This document shows, piece after piece, positions 54,004 through 64,000 of a stretch of 64,000 nucleotides of DNA (its first letter is position 1; the number at the start of each line of letters is the position of its first letter). Location: the NCBI RefSeq assembly GCF_029867415.1, contig NC_081183.1, forward strand, positions 50,609,133-50,673,132. The letters run 5' to 3'. Both the position numbers and the translations under genes were made by a program. The DNA comes from Vicia villosa. Taxonomy: Eukaryota > Streptophyta > Magnoliopsida > Fabales > Fabaceae. A model generated the notes under the pieces. It ran no database searches and was not told where the DNA came from. It was given only the letters and a program-made list of their open reading frames with translations.

Positions 54004-55797
54004 TAGGAATAATCTTATCCTTAGGTACCCACATTTTCTTGGGTCCTTTCTTGTTAGATTTTCTCAAGTTCTGATTGAACTTGGGTTTAACATTGTAAGC
54101 AATAGGAGGAACAGCATGATAATTCTTAATGTGAGTTTCATGATATTTCCTAGGTTGTGTCACATGCTTCTTAGTGTGTGTAATGTGAAAACTTTGAGCA
54201 TGTGAAGTGTGCCTAATATCATGTGAGTGGCCATACTTGAACTGATCATACAATGGCTTGTATGTGATTTTCATCTTATCAACAGGTTCAAGTTTGTATG
54301 GGGTTTCACCCTCAAAACCAATGCCGACTCTTTTGTTTCCAGACACAACATATATCATAGAAGCTAGCTGACTTCTGCCAATACTTCTAGATAAGAACTT
54401 CCTGAAACTTAAATCATATTCTTTCAGAATATGGTTTAGACTAGGAGTGGATTTTTCTGAATCAGAAGGAGATCCAACATTATTGGATAATTTTAAAAGT
54501 TTTTCTTTTAATTCAGAATTCTCCAACTCAAGCTTCTTTGTTTCAAATTCAAATAGCTTTTTCAGCTTTTTGTATTTGAGACTAATCTGAGACTTGAATT
54601 CCAGAAGTTCTGTTAGACTGGAAACTAACTCATCTCTAGTAAGTTCAGAAAATACCTCTTCAGAATCTGATTCTGATGTAGATTCTGATCCGTCATCTTC
54701 TGTCGCCATCAGCGCACAGTTAGCCTGCTCATCTTCAGAGTCTGAATCATCTTCTGACTCATCCCAGGTTGCCATAAGACCTTTCTTCTTATGAAACTTC
54801 TTCTTGGGATTTTCCTTCTGAAGTTTTGGACATTCATTCTTGAAGTGTCCAGGCTCATTGCATTCATAGCACATGACCTTCTTCTTGTCAAATCTCCTGT
54901 CATCAGAAGATTCTCCACGTTCAAATTTCTTTGAACTTCTGACGCCTCTGAACTTCCTTTGCTTGTTCTTCCAGAGTTGATTTAGCCTTCTGGAGATCAA
55001 GGACAGTTCATCTTCTTCTTCAGATTCTGATTCTTCAGGATCTTCTTCTCTAGCCTGAAAAGCGTTAGTGCATTTCTTGATATTGGATTTTAATGCAATA
55101 GACTTACCTTTCTTTTGAGGCTCGTTTGCATCCAGTTCAATTTCATGACTCCTCAGGGCACTGATCAGCTCTTCCAAAGAGACTTCATTTAGATTCTTCG
55201 CAATCTTAAATGCAGTCACCATAGGACCCCATCTTCTGGGTAAGCTTCTGATGATCTTCTTTACGTGATCAGCCTTGGTGTATCCCTTGTCAAGAACTCT
55301 CAATCCAGCAGTAAGAGTTTGAAATCTTGAAAACATCTTTTCAATGTCTTCATCATCCTCCATCTTGAAGGCTTCATCTGGATTAGAGCAAGAGCTTTAG
55401 TCTCCTTGACTTGAGCATTTCCTTCATGAGTCATTTTCAAGGACTCATATATGTCATAGGCCGTTTCCCTGTTAGATATCTTCTCATACTCAGCATGAGA
55501 GATAGCATTCAGTAAAACAGTTCTGCATTTATGATGATTCCTGAAAAGCTTCTTCTGATCATCGCTCATTTCTTGCCTTGTCAGCTTTACGCCACTGGCA
55601 TTTACCGGATGTTTGTAACCATCCATCAGAAGATCCCATAGATCACCATCTAGACCAAGAAAGTAACTTTCCAGTTTATCTTTCCAGTATTCAAAGTTTT
55701 CACCATCAAATACCGGCGGTCTAGTATAACCATTGTTACCGTTGTGTTGCTCAGCAGAGCCAGATGTAGATGTAGACTTTGCAGTTTCATCAGCCAT
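53888..55797 (-). pseudogene. Sirevirus gag, frameshifted
   Basis: ATG 55797 opens gag (RPPVFDGENFEYWKDKLESYF, LLMDGYKHPV, HEGNAQVKETKALAL). A small deletion near 55380 shifts the frame; the next frame (55363-53888) continues MFSRFQTLTAGLRVL, RSLPRRWGPMVTAFK, a CCHC zinc knuckle (CYECNEPGHFKNEC near 54860) and a long charged, coiled-coil-like tail. Around 53990 the register changes again between gag and protease; this second shift may be natural recoding or a mutation. The large C-terminal extension with the coiled coil is typical of Sirevirus gag. Confidence 0.88.
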
Positions 55798-55869
55798 CTT
55801 TTACTGAAGCGTTTTTCTCTTCCTGAATCTTTTCTAAACACGGTTAAGTGCTTGCACCTTAGAACCGGC

Positions 55870-55881
55870 GCTCTGATGCCA
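55870..55881 (-). promoter_or_regulatory. Sirevirus primer-binding site
   Basis: On the minus strand TGGCATCAGAGC begins shortly after the LTR end, complementary to the initiator tRNA-Met 3' end with one difference from the commoner TGGTATCAGAGC. Confidence 0.85.
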
Positions 55882-55883
55882 AT

Positions 55884-57101
55884 TGAAGGATAGAAAAACA
55901 CTTAGAAAGGGGGGTTTGAATAAGTGTAGCTTTAAAAACTTGACCGATAAAAATAAATTGCACAGTTATTTTTATCCTGGTTCGTTGTTAACTAAACTAC
56001 TCCAGTCCACCCCCGCAGAGATGATTTACCTCAACTGAGGATTTAATCCACTAATCGCACGGATTACAATGGTTCTCCACTTAGTCAGCAACTAAGTCTT
56101 CCAGAGTCTTCTGATCACACACTGATCACTCCAGGAACAACTACTTAGATACCCTCTAAGACTTTCTAGAGTATTCTGATCCACACGATCACTCTAGTTA
56201 CAACCTGCTTAGATAACCTCTAAGACTTCCTAGAGTATTCTGATCCACACGATCACTCTAGTTCCTTACAACTTAATGTAATCAATTCTAAGAGTATTAC
56301 AATTGCTTCTTAAAAGCTATAATCACAAACTGTGATATTTCTCTTAACGTTTAAGCTCAATCTCACTAATATATTACAACAGCAATGTAGTGAGCTTTGA
56401 TGAAGATGAAGATTCTGAGCTTTGAATAGAACAGTGTTTCAGCAAGTTAATATTCACAAAAATTGTGTTTTTTTCGTTTTTTTGTTGTTAACCTTGCTTC
56501 TCATCAGAACTTCATATTTATAGGCGTTGGAGAAGATGACCGTTGAGTGCATTTAATGCTTTGCGTGTTCCGTACAGCATCGCATTTAATGTTATACGCT
56601 TTTGTCAACTACCTCGAGCCTTGTTCACGCTGTGTCTACTGACGTTGCCTTTAATAGCTTCTAACGTTCCTTTTGTCAGTCAGCGTAGCCTGCCACATGT
56701 ACTTCCTTCTGATCTGATGTTTGTGAATACAACGTTTGAATATCATCAGAGTCAAACAGCTTGGTGCAAAGCATCTTCTGATCTTCTGACCTTGAAGTGC
56801 TTCTGAGCGTGATACCATCAGAACTTCAGTGCTTCTGATCTCATGTTCTTCTGATGCTTCCATAGACCCATGTTCTGATTCTGCTTCGACCATCTTCTGA
56901 TGTCTTGCCAGACCATGTTCTGATGTTGCATGCTGAACCCTTTGAGACAAAGCTTCTGAGCGCTGAATTATGCATACTCTTTATATATTTCCTGAAAAGG
57001 AAATTGCAATGGATTAGAGTACCATATTATCTTAAGCAAAATTCATATTATTGTTATCATCAAAACTAAGATAATTGATCAGAACAAATCTTGTTCTAAC
57101 A
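55884..57101 (-). repeat. Sirevirus 5' LTR
   Basis: 1218 bp, the promoter LTR in element orientation. It ends against CTAGT at 57102. A TATA-like CCTATAAATATG on the minus strand near 56520 is the likely core promoter. Confidence 0.94.
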
Positions 57102-57106
57102 CTAGT

Positions 57107-58039
57107 GCTCCAACTTTATCAATTCATTATCTCTATCTTTGCATTTAAGTTTAAATAAATTAGGAGATTGAGAAATTAATAATTTCATATTTTGTTAATA
57201 AAAAAGAAGTTAAGTGATGAAGAGCCACCATTAAGAAACTCAAAAATTCCTTTGAAATAGTATGGAATTTAACCTCGGGAGGTCCCCATACAAACAAAAA
57301 CACTTCATAAGTGAGCCTTCACTTTTTTGCCAAAAATTAATACAGAAGTTAACCTCCGTATTAACAGAAGGGTAAGTCGGTAGGTTAAGTTCTAGAATAA
57401 CTCTTGGATACATTCTGAATTCATGATAATGCATTTATTTTACAACTCATTGGATATTATGGAAGTTAAGTTCCATACTATCCCTCAGGACAATAAGTTT
57501 CTCTCTTATACCAGTAATTTTGTTATAAATTTGATACATTTTATAAATATTATGTTTTAAGCCATTTATATAAAGTATACATAATTGTTATGAAATTAAA
57601 CTCTACACTTATGTAATTCAATCAAAATATTATATATTAAGTCAAAATGCAAACCATACATTGTTCAAAAATTCAAACCAAAGTACAAAATTTTCAAAAA
57701 TAAAAACTAAACTACTGGATATATCTAACCACACATCCGATTTCTTCTCTACCTTATGTATTACATGGCATCTCGTGCCCCGACTATCATGGCGTCTATA
57801 GTGACCCTCCTAGGAGGTTTTTTTTTAAAACTCCCCTCTCTTCATGCATGCTCGCGTAATAGATATAATACACTAACAAATCGTTAACACATCAATGGAA
57901 TGGTCCTCCTTAGCCTTATCCTATTCCAATATCTCCTAATGAGTTTCCCTAGGTGACCTTACATCTACATCCAGTGTCATGTAAAGATGTGATACTCTAA
58001 AAAAACCATTAGATATAGTTGTATATAGTACTCCATGTC
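57107..58039. other. Non-coding stretch right of the Sirevirus
   Basis: The first bases continue the old copia LTR relic cut at 47377. The rest is AT-rich without a supportable gene; 57720-58039 may still belong to the degraded plant-mobile-domain gene that follows. Confidence 0.4.
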
Positions 58040-59530
58040 TAAGGAGATGATATACTACTTACATCCTTTGAGACAAAATGATCATGGTACTCTACAAATA
58101 TTTCATCAACATCTTCGCAGCATAGTATAGAAGGTGCAACAATGGCGGGGGATCTAGGAATACCCTAAAAATATCCAAACTAGCGCATGACTCATTCAGT
58201 TAGAAGTGGATATATCAGTCGTGATCCACAAGTCATCCATATAGAGTAGAAGGATATCTCATCGAAGGGGCGTATCTCACGTTGATCGTCGTACATTGTG
58301 AAGATTATATCGCGTGTTGTGATGCATTCAAGATAAAATTATAGCAGATTAGTCGCCCAATTTCTCCTGATCAGGATGAAGGAGACATCACGTGGGAAAA
58401 CCTCGATATAGTCATCCACATATGCCCATCATGGAGACCTGGAAAATGCTGAACGATTCATATCTGAAAATGGTTCAAATGAAATTTAGTAACGATATAA
58501 AACAAATGTTATGAAATATTAGTAATAGTAAAGGTGAAAATATTACCGTAAATTGGGTATATCTTCACCGTGTAACACCCCATATTACTTTCGGGATGAT
58601 CCACTGACCCCACAAACCAACACGGGTCTTTTCAGCATGTTTTGACCTCACTTACACGCTTTCCGGGAAACTTCCTAGAAAGGTCACCCATCCCATAATT
58701 GCTCCAAGTCAAGCACGCTTAACTGTGGAGTTCTTATGGAACGTGCTTCCAAAAAGAAGATGCATCTTGTTTGTATTGGTAGTACCCATCAATCCTTATA
58801 AGCTTTCCTTTAACCATGCAGTCACATACCTGCATGGCCTAAGGATCCCTCTCATTCCGATGTGACGACCACCCTTGCCCTCTTCGGCCTCAGGTGTTAC
58901 ATGTGGTGCAACCACCCCCCACCTTCATCGACCTCGGGTGTTACACACCTAACTTGGAGTCTGACATGATATGCTCTAGTGTCATTTATCTTCTGCTGGG
59001 CATTACTTGGATCAACTCCTAAAATATTGCAATATTATATCGAGTGCCTCAGGTATAATGAGTCTGAAGTAGTTTAATAATCTTCACGTGGTCGGAAGAT
59101 GTGGGAGAAATGACACATCATCAAGTGTGATGGACATCTCACTGATTGGAAGATAGAATGAAAGTATCTGAGTATCATCTCTCCATGAAAGCAGACAACA
59201 AACCATGGTTAATAAAAGTATACCCAGTCTTCATAAATCTTGCAACCTAGATAGGTGCATGACATCCTCGAACCATGGTTCATGAGACTGCGACAGCTTC
59301 ATGATCTTCTTATTGTGGTTGACACATTTTAACGACCCAGACGTTGTAAAAAACATCATCATCAAAAAGTTTAAATCTTATAACACATATGTTTAAAAGA
59401 ATAAATACAAATTTATTTTACCTCTCCATCTCACATATGCCTAGCAACATGGTCTGCATACATTCAAAGTAACGATGTGTCTGAGGGGCCTCTTGGAAAA
59501 ACATCATAAACGACAATAACAACATGTTAG
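58040..59530 (-). pseudogene. Degraded plant-mobile-domain gene
   Basis: On the minus strand, successive fragments in several frames fit the plant mobile domain (the 'phosphatase 7 long form'-type, transposon-related proteins). Near 59290-59070: FMKTGYTFINHGLLSAFMERW, then LSFYLPISEMSITLDDVSFL, corresponding to the family's ERWRPETHTFHLP..E.T.TL.DV core. Near 58290-58150: YDDQREIRPFDE and a later FGYF.GIPRSP, corresponding to its YDD..P and RQFG..Q.IP regions. Stops and frame changes are frequent. A Cassandra solo LTR (58571-58945) splits it. Clearly dead. Confidence 0.6.
58571..58945 (-). mobile_element. Cassandra solo LTR, minus orientation
   Basis: A 375-bp sequence whose minus strand begins TGTAACACCCGAGG and ends GGGGTGTTACA, matching the Cassandra LTRs at 1628 and 2072 at roughly 85-90% by eye. 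It includes the 5S-like block (about 58665-58735, reversed). Flanks are CACCG (58566-58570) and CACCT (58946-58950), a target duplication with one change. It is older than the complete element. Confidence 0.9.
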
Positions 59531-60197
59531 ACTTTTGAGGCAACAGCTGGGGACTCATGTCTCTGGGAGGAAGATACCGCAGAGACACGTGAACTCCAGA
59601 AGACGATGCTCCTGCATCAAATGAGGTGACACCAATGCTTGGATGAGAGTGTCTAGCTTTTTCCCTCTAAACGGAAGCATGCGTAATCACTCTACCATAT
59701 CTCAATCTTTTTTTATTGTCATACATTGTACCTTTAATTGAACCGATAAATTCATATCACAATCAAATAATTCAAACTCATGAGAGAAAACAAACAAAAT
59801 CAAACAAACAAAACATATCGAAAAAATTTGAAAGTTAACTTCCGTACCAGACAAAACTAGAAAATTGCATAACACGAACAAACAAACCCCATATGCTCTA
59901 AATTTGAAAAAATCTATATGAATGCATTTTAAACCAATCCATACTTTTAACTAGAACCTAATGAACCATATACAACCTATTTAGGTATTGCATTCATCAC
60001 AAATAAAAAAAATGATGGAAATAAAAAAAAATTGCCAAAATTGTGAGAAATCTTGAAAAATCATAAATCTCAATTGAATGAAGTGGAGTAGAGGTTGAGT
60101 GATGTCGTTGGCTTAAATGCAATTCAATAGAAATAGTGGAAAAGTTTGAAAATGATGGAAATGGAGTTTGCTCACGAGCTCTATTTTGGACCGTGAG
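59531..60197. other. Non-coding stretch between PMD relic and hAT
   Basis: No supportable gene. CACATATGCCTAGCAACATGG-type text near 59440 may still be part of the degraded mobile-domain gene on the minus strand. Confidence 0.35.
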
Positions 60198-61175
60198 CAA
60201 AGGCGGATACATGTGTATTACATTGGGGGCTTGAACCCCCACAAGAAAATGAAAATTTTATATTATAGCACTCTTCTTTTCTTGACCAGCCCCCATTAAA
60301 TAAACAAGTTTGAGTGACTACACTTATCATCAACTTACTAAAGTTTATTTTTTACGTATTATTATTTTAATTTTTATACCTACTTCAATATCTACTAATT
60401 CTATTAAAATCTTGACTAACCTTTAACAAAATTAATTCTTTTACCTAATATCATTTTAACCTTCTATTTAGTTTTAAGATTTTTTTTAGTTTGGTGTTTA
60501 TTAAAAAAAACAGTTTATATGTTTAATTAGTTTTAGAGATTAATATTTATAAATAGACATTGTAATTTTTTTAAACATTCATTAAATTAAATTATTATAT
60601 AGCTTAAAAATGAGCATTAAAAAACAATTTGATTGAATATAAGTATAAAATAGTTTATGCTGAAAATACATAAATATTAATCTCTTAGTTTTATTGGCAA
60701 ATACAATCAATCATCGTTAAAAGAAATTAGAAAAGTTTCTATATTGATTTTTTGTAATATTGTGTTTAGATCAAAATCAAGACAAATTATTTTTTTAATT
60801 ATCAAGAAAATGGCTATTTAGATGTTTTATTTTGCTTGTGAGATTTTCATTATTAAATTGAATAAAATTGATATCGTAGATTTACTATTTAAAAATTAAT
60901 TTTAAAAGGTGAATGTGATCAACAATTCTTCTAAAATATTGATGAAAATTAGAAAGTATGTAATATATCTAATAATATATGTATTCGTTATGAAAACATA
61001 ATTAAATATTTTTTAAATATAAAAATTCATCGACAATAATTGTAGTTTATATGTATTTCCGTGGAATTTTTTCATTATAAAGATTTATGTTATAAAAATT
61101 CATCAAAAATTTCTTTAATTAAAATACACACATTTTTTTAGCCCCCACCAAAATAAATTTCTGGATCTGCCACTG
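60198..61175. mobile_element. hAT-like non-autonomous transposon, 978 bp
   Basis: The left end CAAAGGCGGATACATG and the reversed right end CAGTGGCAGATCCAG form imperfect terminal inverted repeats of hAT type. An exact 8-bp target duplication, ACCGTGAG, lies at 60190-60197 and 61176-61183; 8 bp is the hAT hallmark. Just inside the ends, GGGGGCTTGAACCCCC on the left and GCCCCCACC on the right add further G/C tracts. The interior is AT-rich without coding, so it depends on a transposase elsewhere. Confidence 0.9.
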
Positions 61176-62913
61176 ACCGTGAGCAAATTTTCTGGAATGA
61201 AGAAGGAAAAGGAAAGATCTGACACATTATATAAATTAAACAGGTTCGAAACTTAACCTCCGTATAAAATACAAACAGTAATCTTTGTAAAAAAATTAGC
61301 CTTTGGATTATTTTAACTATATTATGACTTAGGCCTATGTCATACCCCAATTTTTGACCTAAGATACCACCTCATATCATTTGCATATGCATCATTTGCA
61401 TCACTAACAAAATGCATAGCTTGTGTTTGCTACTTGTGCTCAGCAGGATTTAATCAAGAAATCACTCATCAGTACAAGCAACAATCAATTAGGGTTTTAT
61501 TCTCCCTTCATCTCAAAAGAACCATCTTCATCAATAATCAACATTTGGTCCTCAAAGATTCACTTCAATAAGCTCAAAGGCCTTGAATCGACCAAATTAG
61601 GGTTTTGACTGAAGACAGCATACTCCTGACTTTTGCTCAGAATTTGACCTAATAGCTCGGGACATGATCTCAAAACCCCAAGTGCATTATCTTGACCTAA
61701 TTTATTGGTTCAAGACATCCCTCACCCAGATATTGATCAAACAAATCCCCAGATTAGGGTTTTGAACTATCAGGGACTGAAAATCAGGGATCACATTTGG
61801 GAAACCCTAAAAAGCTCCAGGGCATCAATCAAAGGCTTCAATCATCTTCAAATGATCCCTATGACAATATACAATGGAAATTGTATCTCAATTCAAGACC
61901 TACAGACATCAATTTCATCTGGTCGACAATTAGGGTTTTTGACCTAATTCATCTGAACAACTGACTTTTTAATCAGGACATGGTGCCAAAACTCAAACTA
62001 TGATTCAATATCCTCTAATTCCTCAATATTATCCATTCATACCCTTCATTTGGTGAGGATAGCTTGGTTCATTTGAAATCTCCAGAAACGCGATTCGTTT
62101 GAAAAAGTCAACTGTACAAGATCACCATTGACTTTTGGGAATTTTGGTCAACCATGACTTTTGGGGTTTTAAATCATCAATATATGATATATGAAGTCAT
62201 TTGATCAAAGAAAATCAAGGAAATTAATCAAGAATCAAAAAGTCAAAAGTTTGACTTTTATACTTAGAAAATTTTCTAAGTGTTTTTCAATGGTTTTTTC
62301 CAAACTTTGGAAGGGAATTTCTCAAAATTTCACCTACAAACTGAAAAAAACTTCCAACATGAAAGTTGTAGATTTTGATCCAATAAACAACTTTGACACA
62401 TATAATTTTTTTTCCAAAAGATCAACCATTTAAGAGATATGGAGCTTCAAAGTTGGTATCTTTTGAAAAATGCACTTAAAATCTCACTTTCTTCAAAGTT
62501 CATGGATCTTTTTCACCCATTTCCTTAAAGGTCTTGAAGAAACTTCCAACTAGGGTTTTGAAGTACATAACATGAGCTTTCCAAAATGTCCAAGAGCATG
62601 AAAAAATATGGAGTGTAGCCATGGTTTTGAATTTTGACATTAGTGACCATTATGCATGAAATTTCAAACCATTTTCACTAAGTTTCAATACTACATGGCC
62701 TATAATCCAAGTGATGACACACCAATGCAATAATTGAGAGATTTTTTCTGGTTTAAGATCAGATAGGAAAGAGATAAGAAGCTTGGCAAAATAACCATGG
62801 TTAAGTCACTTTTAACCATTTGCATTTAATGCAAAAGATGCTAGTTTATCTCCAAATGCCAAATCACCATTCCTTGATCAACTTGCAAAGCTCTGAGTTC
62901 AGAATCTTTGGCC

Positions 62914-62921
62914 TATAAATA
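62914..62921 (+). promoter_or_regulatory. TATA box of the terminal Ogre-like LTR
   Basis: TATAAATA in the context GGCCTATAAATAGAGG is a consensus-quality plant TATA box; transcription would begin near 62945. Confidence 0.7.
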
Positions 62922-63866
62922 GAGGTTCAAATCACTCTTCAAATCACACCAAAACCTCATAATCATAGGTTTTCTCTCTTCTTTCTTAAGTTGCAAGTTT
63001 CATGAGTTTCAAAGAGGGAGAATTGCAATTTCCATCTCTTGCAATTTCTAAGCAAAGTAAGGGTTCTAACATCTCATAAACATCAAATGTGATGTGTTTG
63101 ATCCATTCACACACCCCAAAAACATCAAAATCTCAGAATCACTCTTCACTTCCCAAATATGCATAAAATGAGCCTTATCATGCCAAAATCCACACTAGCT
63201 CAATTCTGTCCAAACTAACACTTCCAACACCTCATATATATCACATATGAACTATCCAAACACTCACATATGATCTGTAACCTCATAATCATCAAGCTCG
63301 ATTCATACTTGAAGCAACTGCAGATCGGGTACCATGGCCATGCTCAGATGAATTCAGGTTGTTCCAAGTATCCAGACACCTTCCATAATCATCATTGAAG
63401 CTATCCAGATCATCACAAAGCATCTGTAACACCTCCAGATCAAAATTCAATTCTCAGTTTGGCCGTTTTTGAGGTAAGTGCACTTGAACTTCAAACTCTA
63501 TCATACATGCATCATAAATGAAAAACTGATTTACCATCTTGTTTATGCACACATGAGGATCATTAACCCTCAATCAATTGCATCATAACTTGCACATACA
63601 CGATTTCAGAATGAATCATAGAATTAGGGTTCTTCGTGTTCATCAGAGAATCAATGGCCCTAGAGTGAAAATAAATGAAATTAAATGGTACCATCATGTT
63701 CCTTGTGAAAAAACGAGTAAGATAGACCCTTCACTTGATCAATTTGGTTCAGTTTCAGAGATTTTCAAATTCAAATGGGGATGGTGTTCTTGGCGCCATT
63801 TTTTGCGAAGGAAATTCAAAAATTGAGTTTGAAATATAATCAAATCTTTGCCTTTGTTAATCAGAC

Positions 63867-63945
63867 CACACGCGTGGTCCAGTTGGTTATGTTTTTGAGT
63901 GGTGAGCATGAGGACGTGGGTTCAACACCCTTAGGGACCAAAACC
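63867..63945 (+). other. tRNA-like segment with A-box and B-box matches
   Basis: TGGTCCAGTTGG resembles the pol III A box and GGGTTCAACACCC the B box, about 45 bp apart as in tRNA genes. No full cloverleaf is evident by eye, so this is a tRNA-derived or tRNA-like part of the LTR, not a tRNA gene. Confidence 0.4.
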
Positions 63946-64000
63946 TTTTTTTAAACACTATTTTTCTTCATTTTTTTTAACAAACTTCACTCAATTAATT

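Larger units (their letters stand above)
47378..57101 (-). mobile_element. Sirevirus (Ty1/copia), 9.7 kb, TSD CTAGT
   Basis: Both ends carry an LTR of about 1218 bp; in element sense the LTR runs TGTTAGAACAAG...TCCTTCA. CTAGT is duplicated at 47373-47377 and 57102-57106. Order on the minus strand: LTR (57101-55884), tRNA-Met primer-binding site, gag, pol, a small third ORF, repeated polypurine tracts, LTR (48596-47378). The multiplied polypurine tracts and the extra ORF region after pol are Sirevirus traits. LTRs differ by about five substitutions and one indel, so the insertion is young. Gag nevertheless carries frameshifts, so the copy is probably non-autonomous now. Confidence 0.95.
61338..64000 (+). 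mobile_element. Ogre-like LTR running off the window
   Basis: It starts TGTCATACCCCAATTTTTGACC, sharing the start of the LTR at 8960. The sequence is non-coding, with many TTAGGGTTTT, AAGTCAAAAGTTTGAC and AACTTCCAACATGAAAGTTGTAG motifs common in Fabeae Ogre-type LTRs. A TATA box is at 62914 and the LTR continues past 64000. Several open frames in it (61423, 61705, 62191, 63578) carry no motif and are rejected as genes. Confidence 0.65.

Noticed and set aside
61423..62433. Three ORFs of 61-80 codons in the terminal LTR
   Set aside because: No motifs; typical chance frames in long LTRs.
63867..63945. A genuine tRNA gene
   Set aside because: Boxes fit, but acceptor and anticodon stems could not be drawn by eye and it sits within an LTR.

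Overview
This is nuclear DNA from a plant. The AT-rich base composition, dense nesting of LTR retrotransposons, Ogre/Tat-type LTR ends (GTGGCGACTCT primer-binding sites, TGTCATACCCC LTR starts), Cassandra elements and a Sirevirus point to a large-genome legume, most likely tribe Fabeae (pea, vetch, lentil, grass pea). The species is inferred from repeat style, not from a marker gene.

Layout. 1-10787: fragments of Ogre/Tat-like Ty3/gypsy elements. They include an LTR end holding a complete 817-bp Cassandra element (1628-2444, TSD CGCGG), a second LTR-like block (2880-4751), a 3' untranslated region made of successive tandem arrays (101, 96 and 14 bp periods, 5560-8605) with a 1704-bp solo LTR inside it (6779-8482, TSD CTAAT), and a polypurine tract followed by an LTR (8960 on). 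10788-16476 and 31682-31888: a decayed Tekay/Del-like chromovirus with an LTR-internal-LTR'-internal' layout. Its second gag is split by a 15.2-kb Tat-lineage element (16477-31676, minus strand, TSD TGGTG). 31889-36580: remnants of an Ogre-like LTR, a MULE and a hAT, plus a possible small spliced gene. 36585-41800: a gene island with a PNRC-like small protein (37505-37969, +) and an STP7-like monosaccharide/H+ symporter (39141-41697, -, four exons). 41800-47377: non-coding sequence and an old copia relic. 47378-57101: a young 9.7-kb Sirevirus (minus, TSD CTAGT). 58040-59530: a plant-mobile-domain gene relic (minus) broken by a Cassandra solo LTR. 60198-61175: a hAT-like element with a perfect 8-bp TSD. 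61338-64000: another Ogre-like LTR running off the window.

The most interesting unit is the 15.2-kb Tat element. Its sense strand (window minus) encodes gag-protease, reverse transcriptase, two RNase H domains and integrase. Between pol and the 3' LTR it carries two antisense genes on the window plus strand, each with its own TATA-like box. One is a five-exon gene of about 1208 codons encoding a plant mobile domain and a C-terminal coiled coil; it has four in-frame stops, each one C-to-T change from a Gln or Arg codon. The other is an intact 244-codon ORF of the plant-transposon-protein type. Antisense ORFs are known in Tat elements; the exon structure, paired promoters and uniform decay here deserve a second look.

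By-eye LTR differences order the insertions: chromovirus oldest (about 2.5%), then the Tat element (about 0.7%), the Sirevirus (about 0.4%) and the complete Cassandra (one difference in 373 bp).
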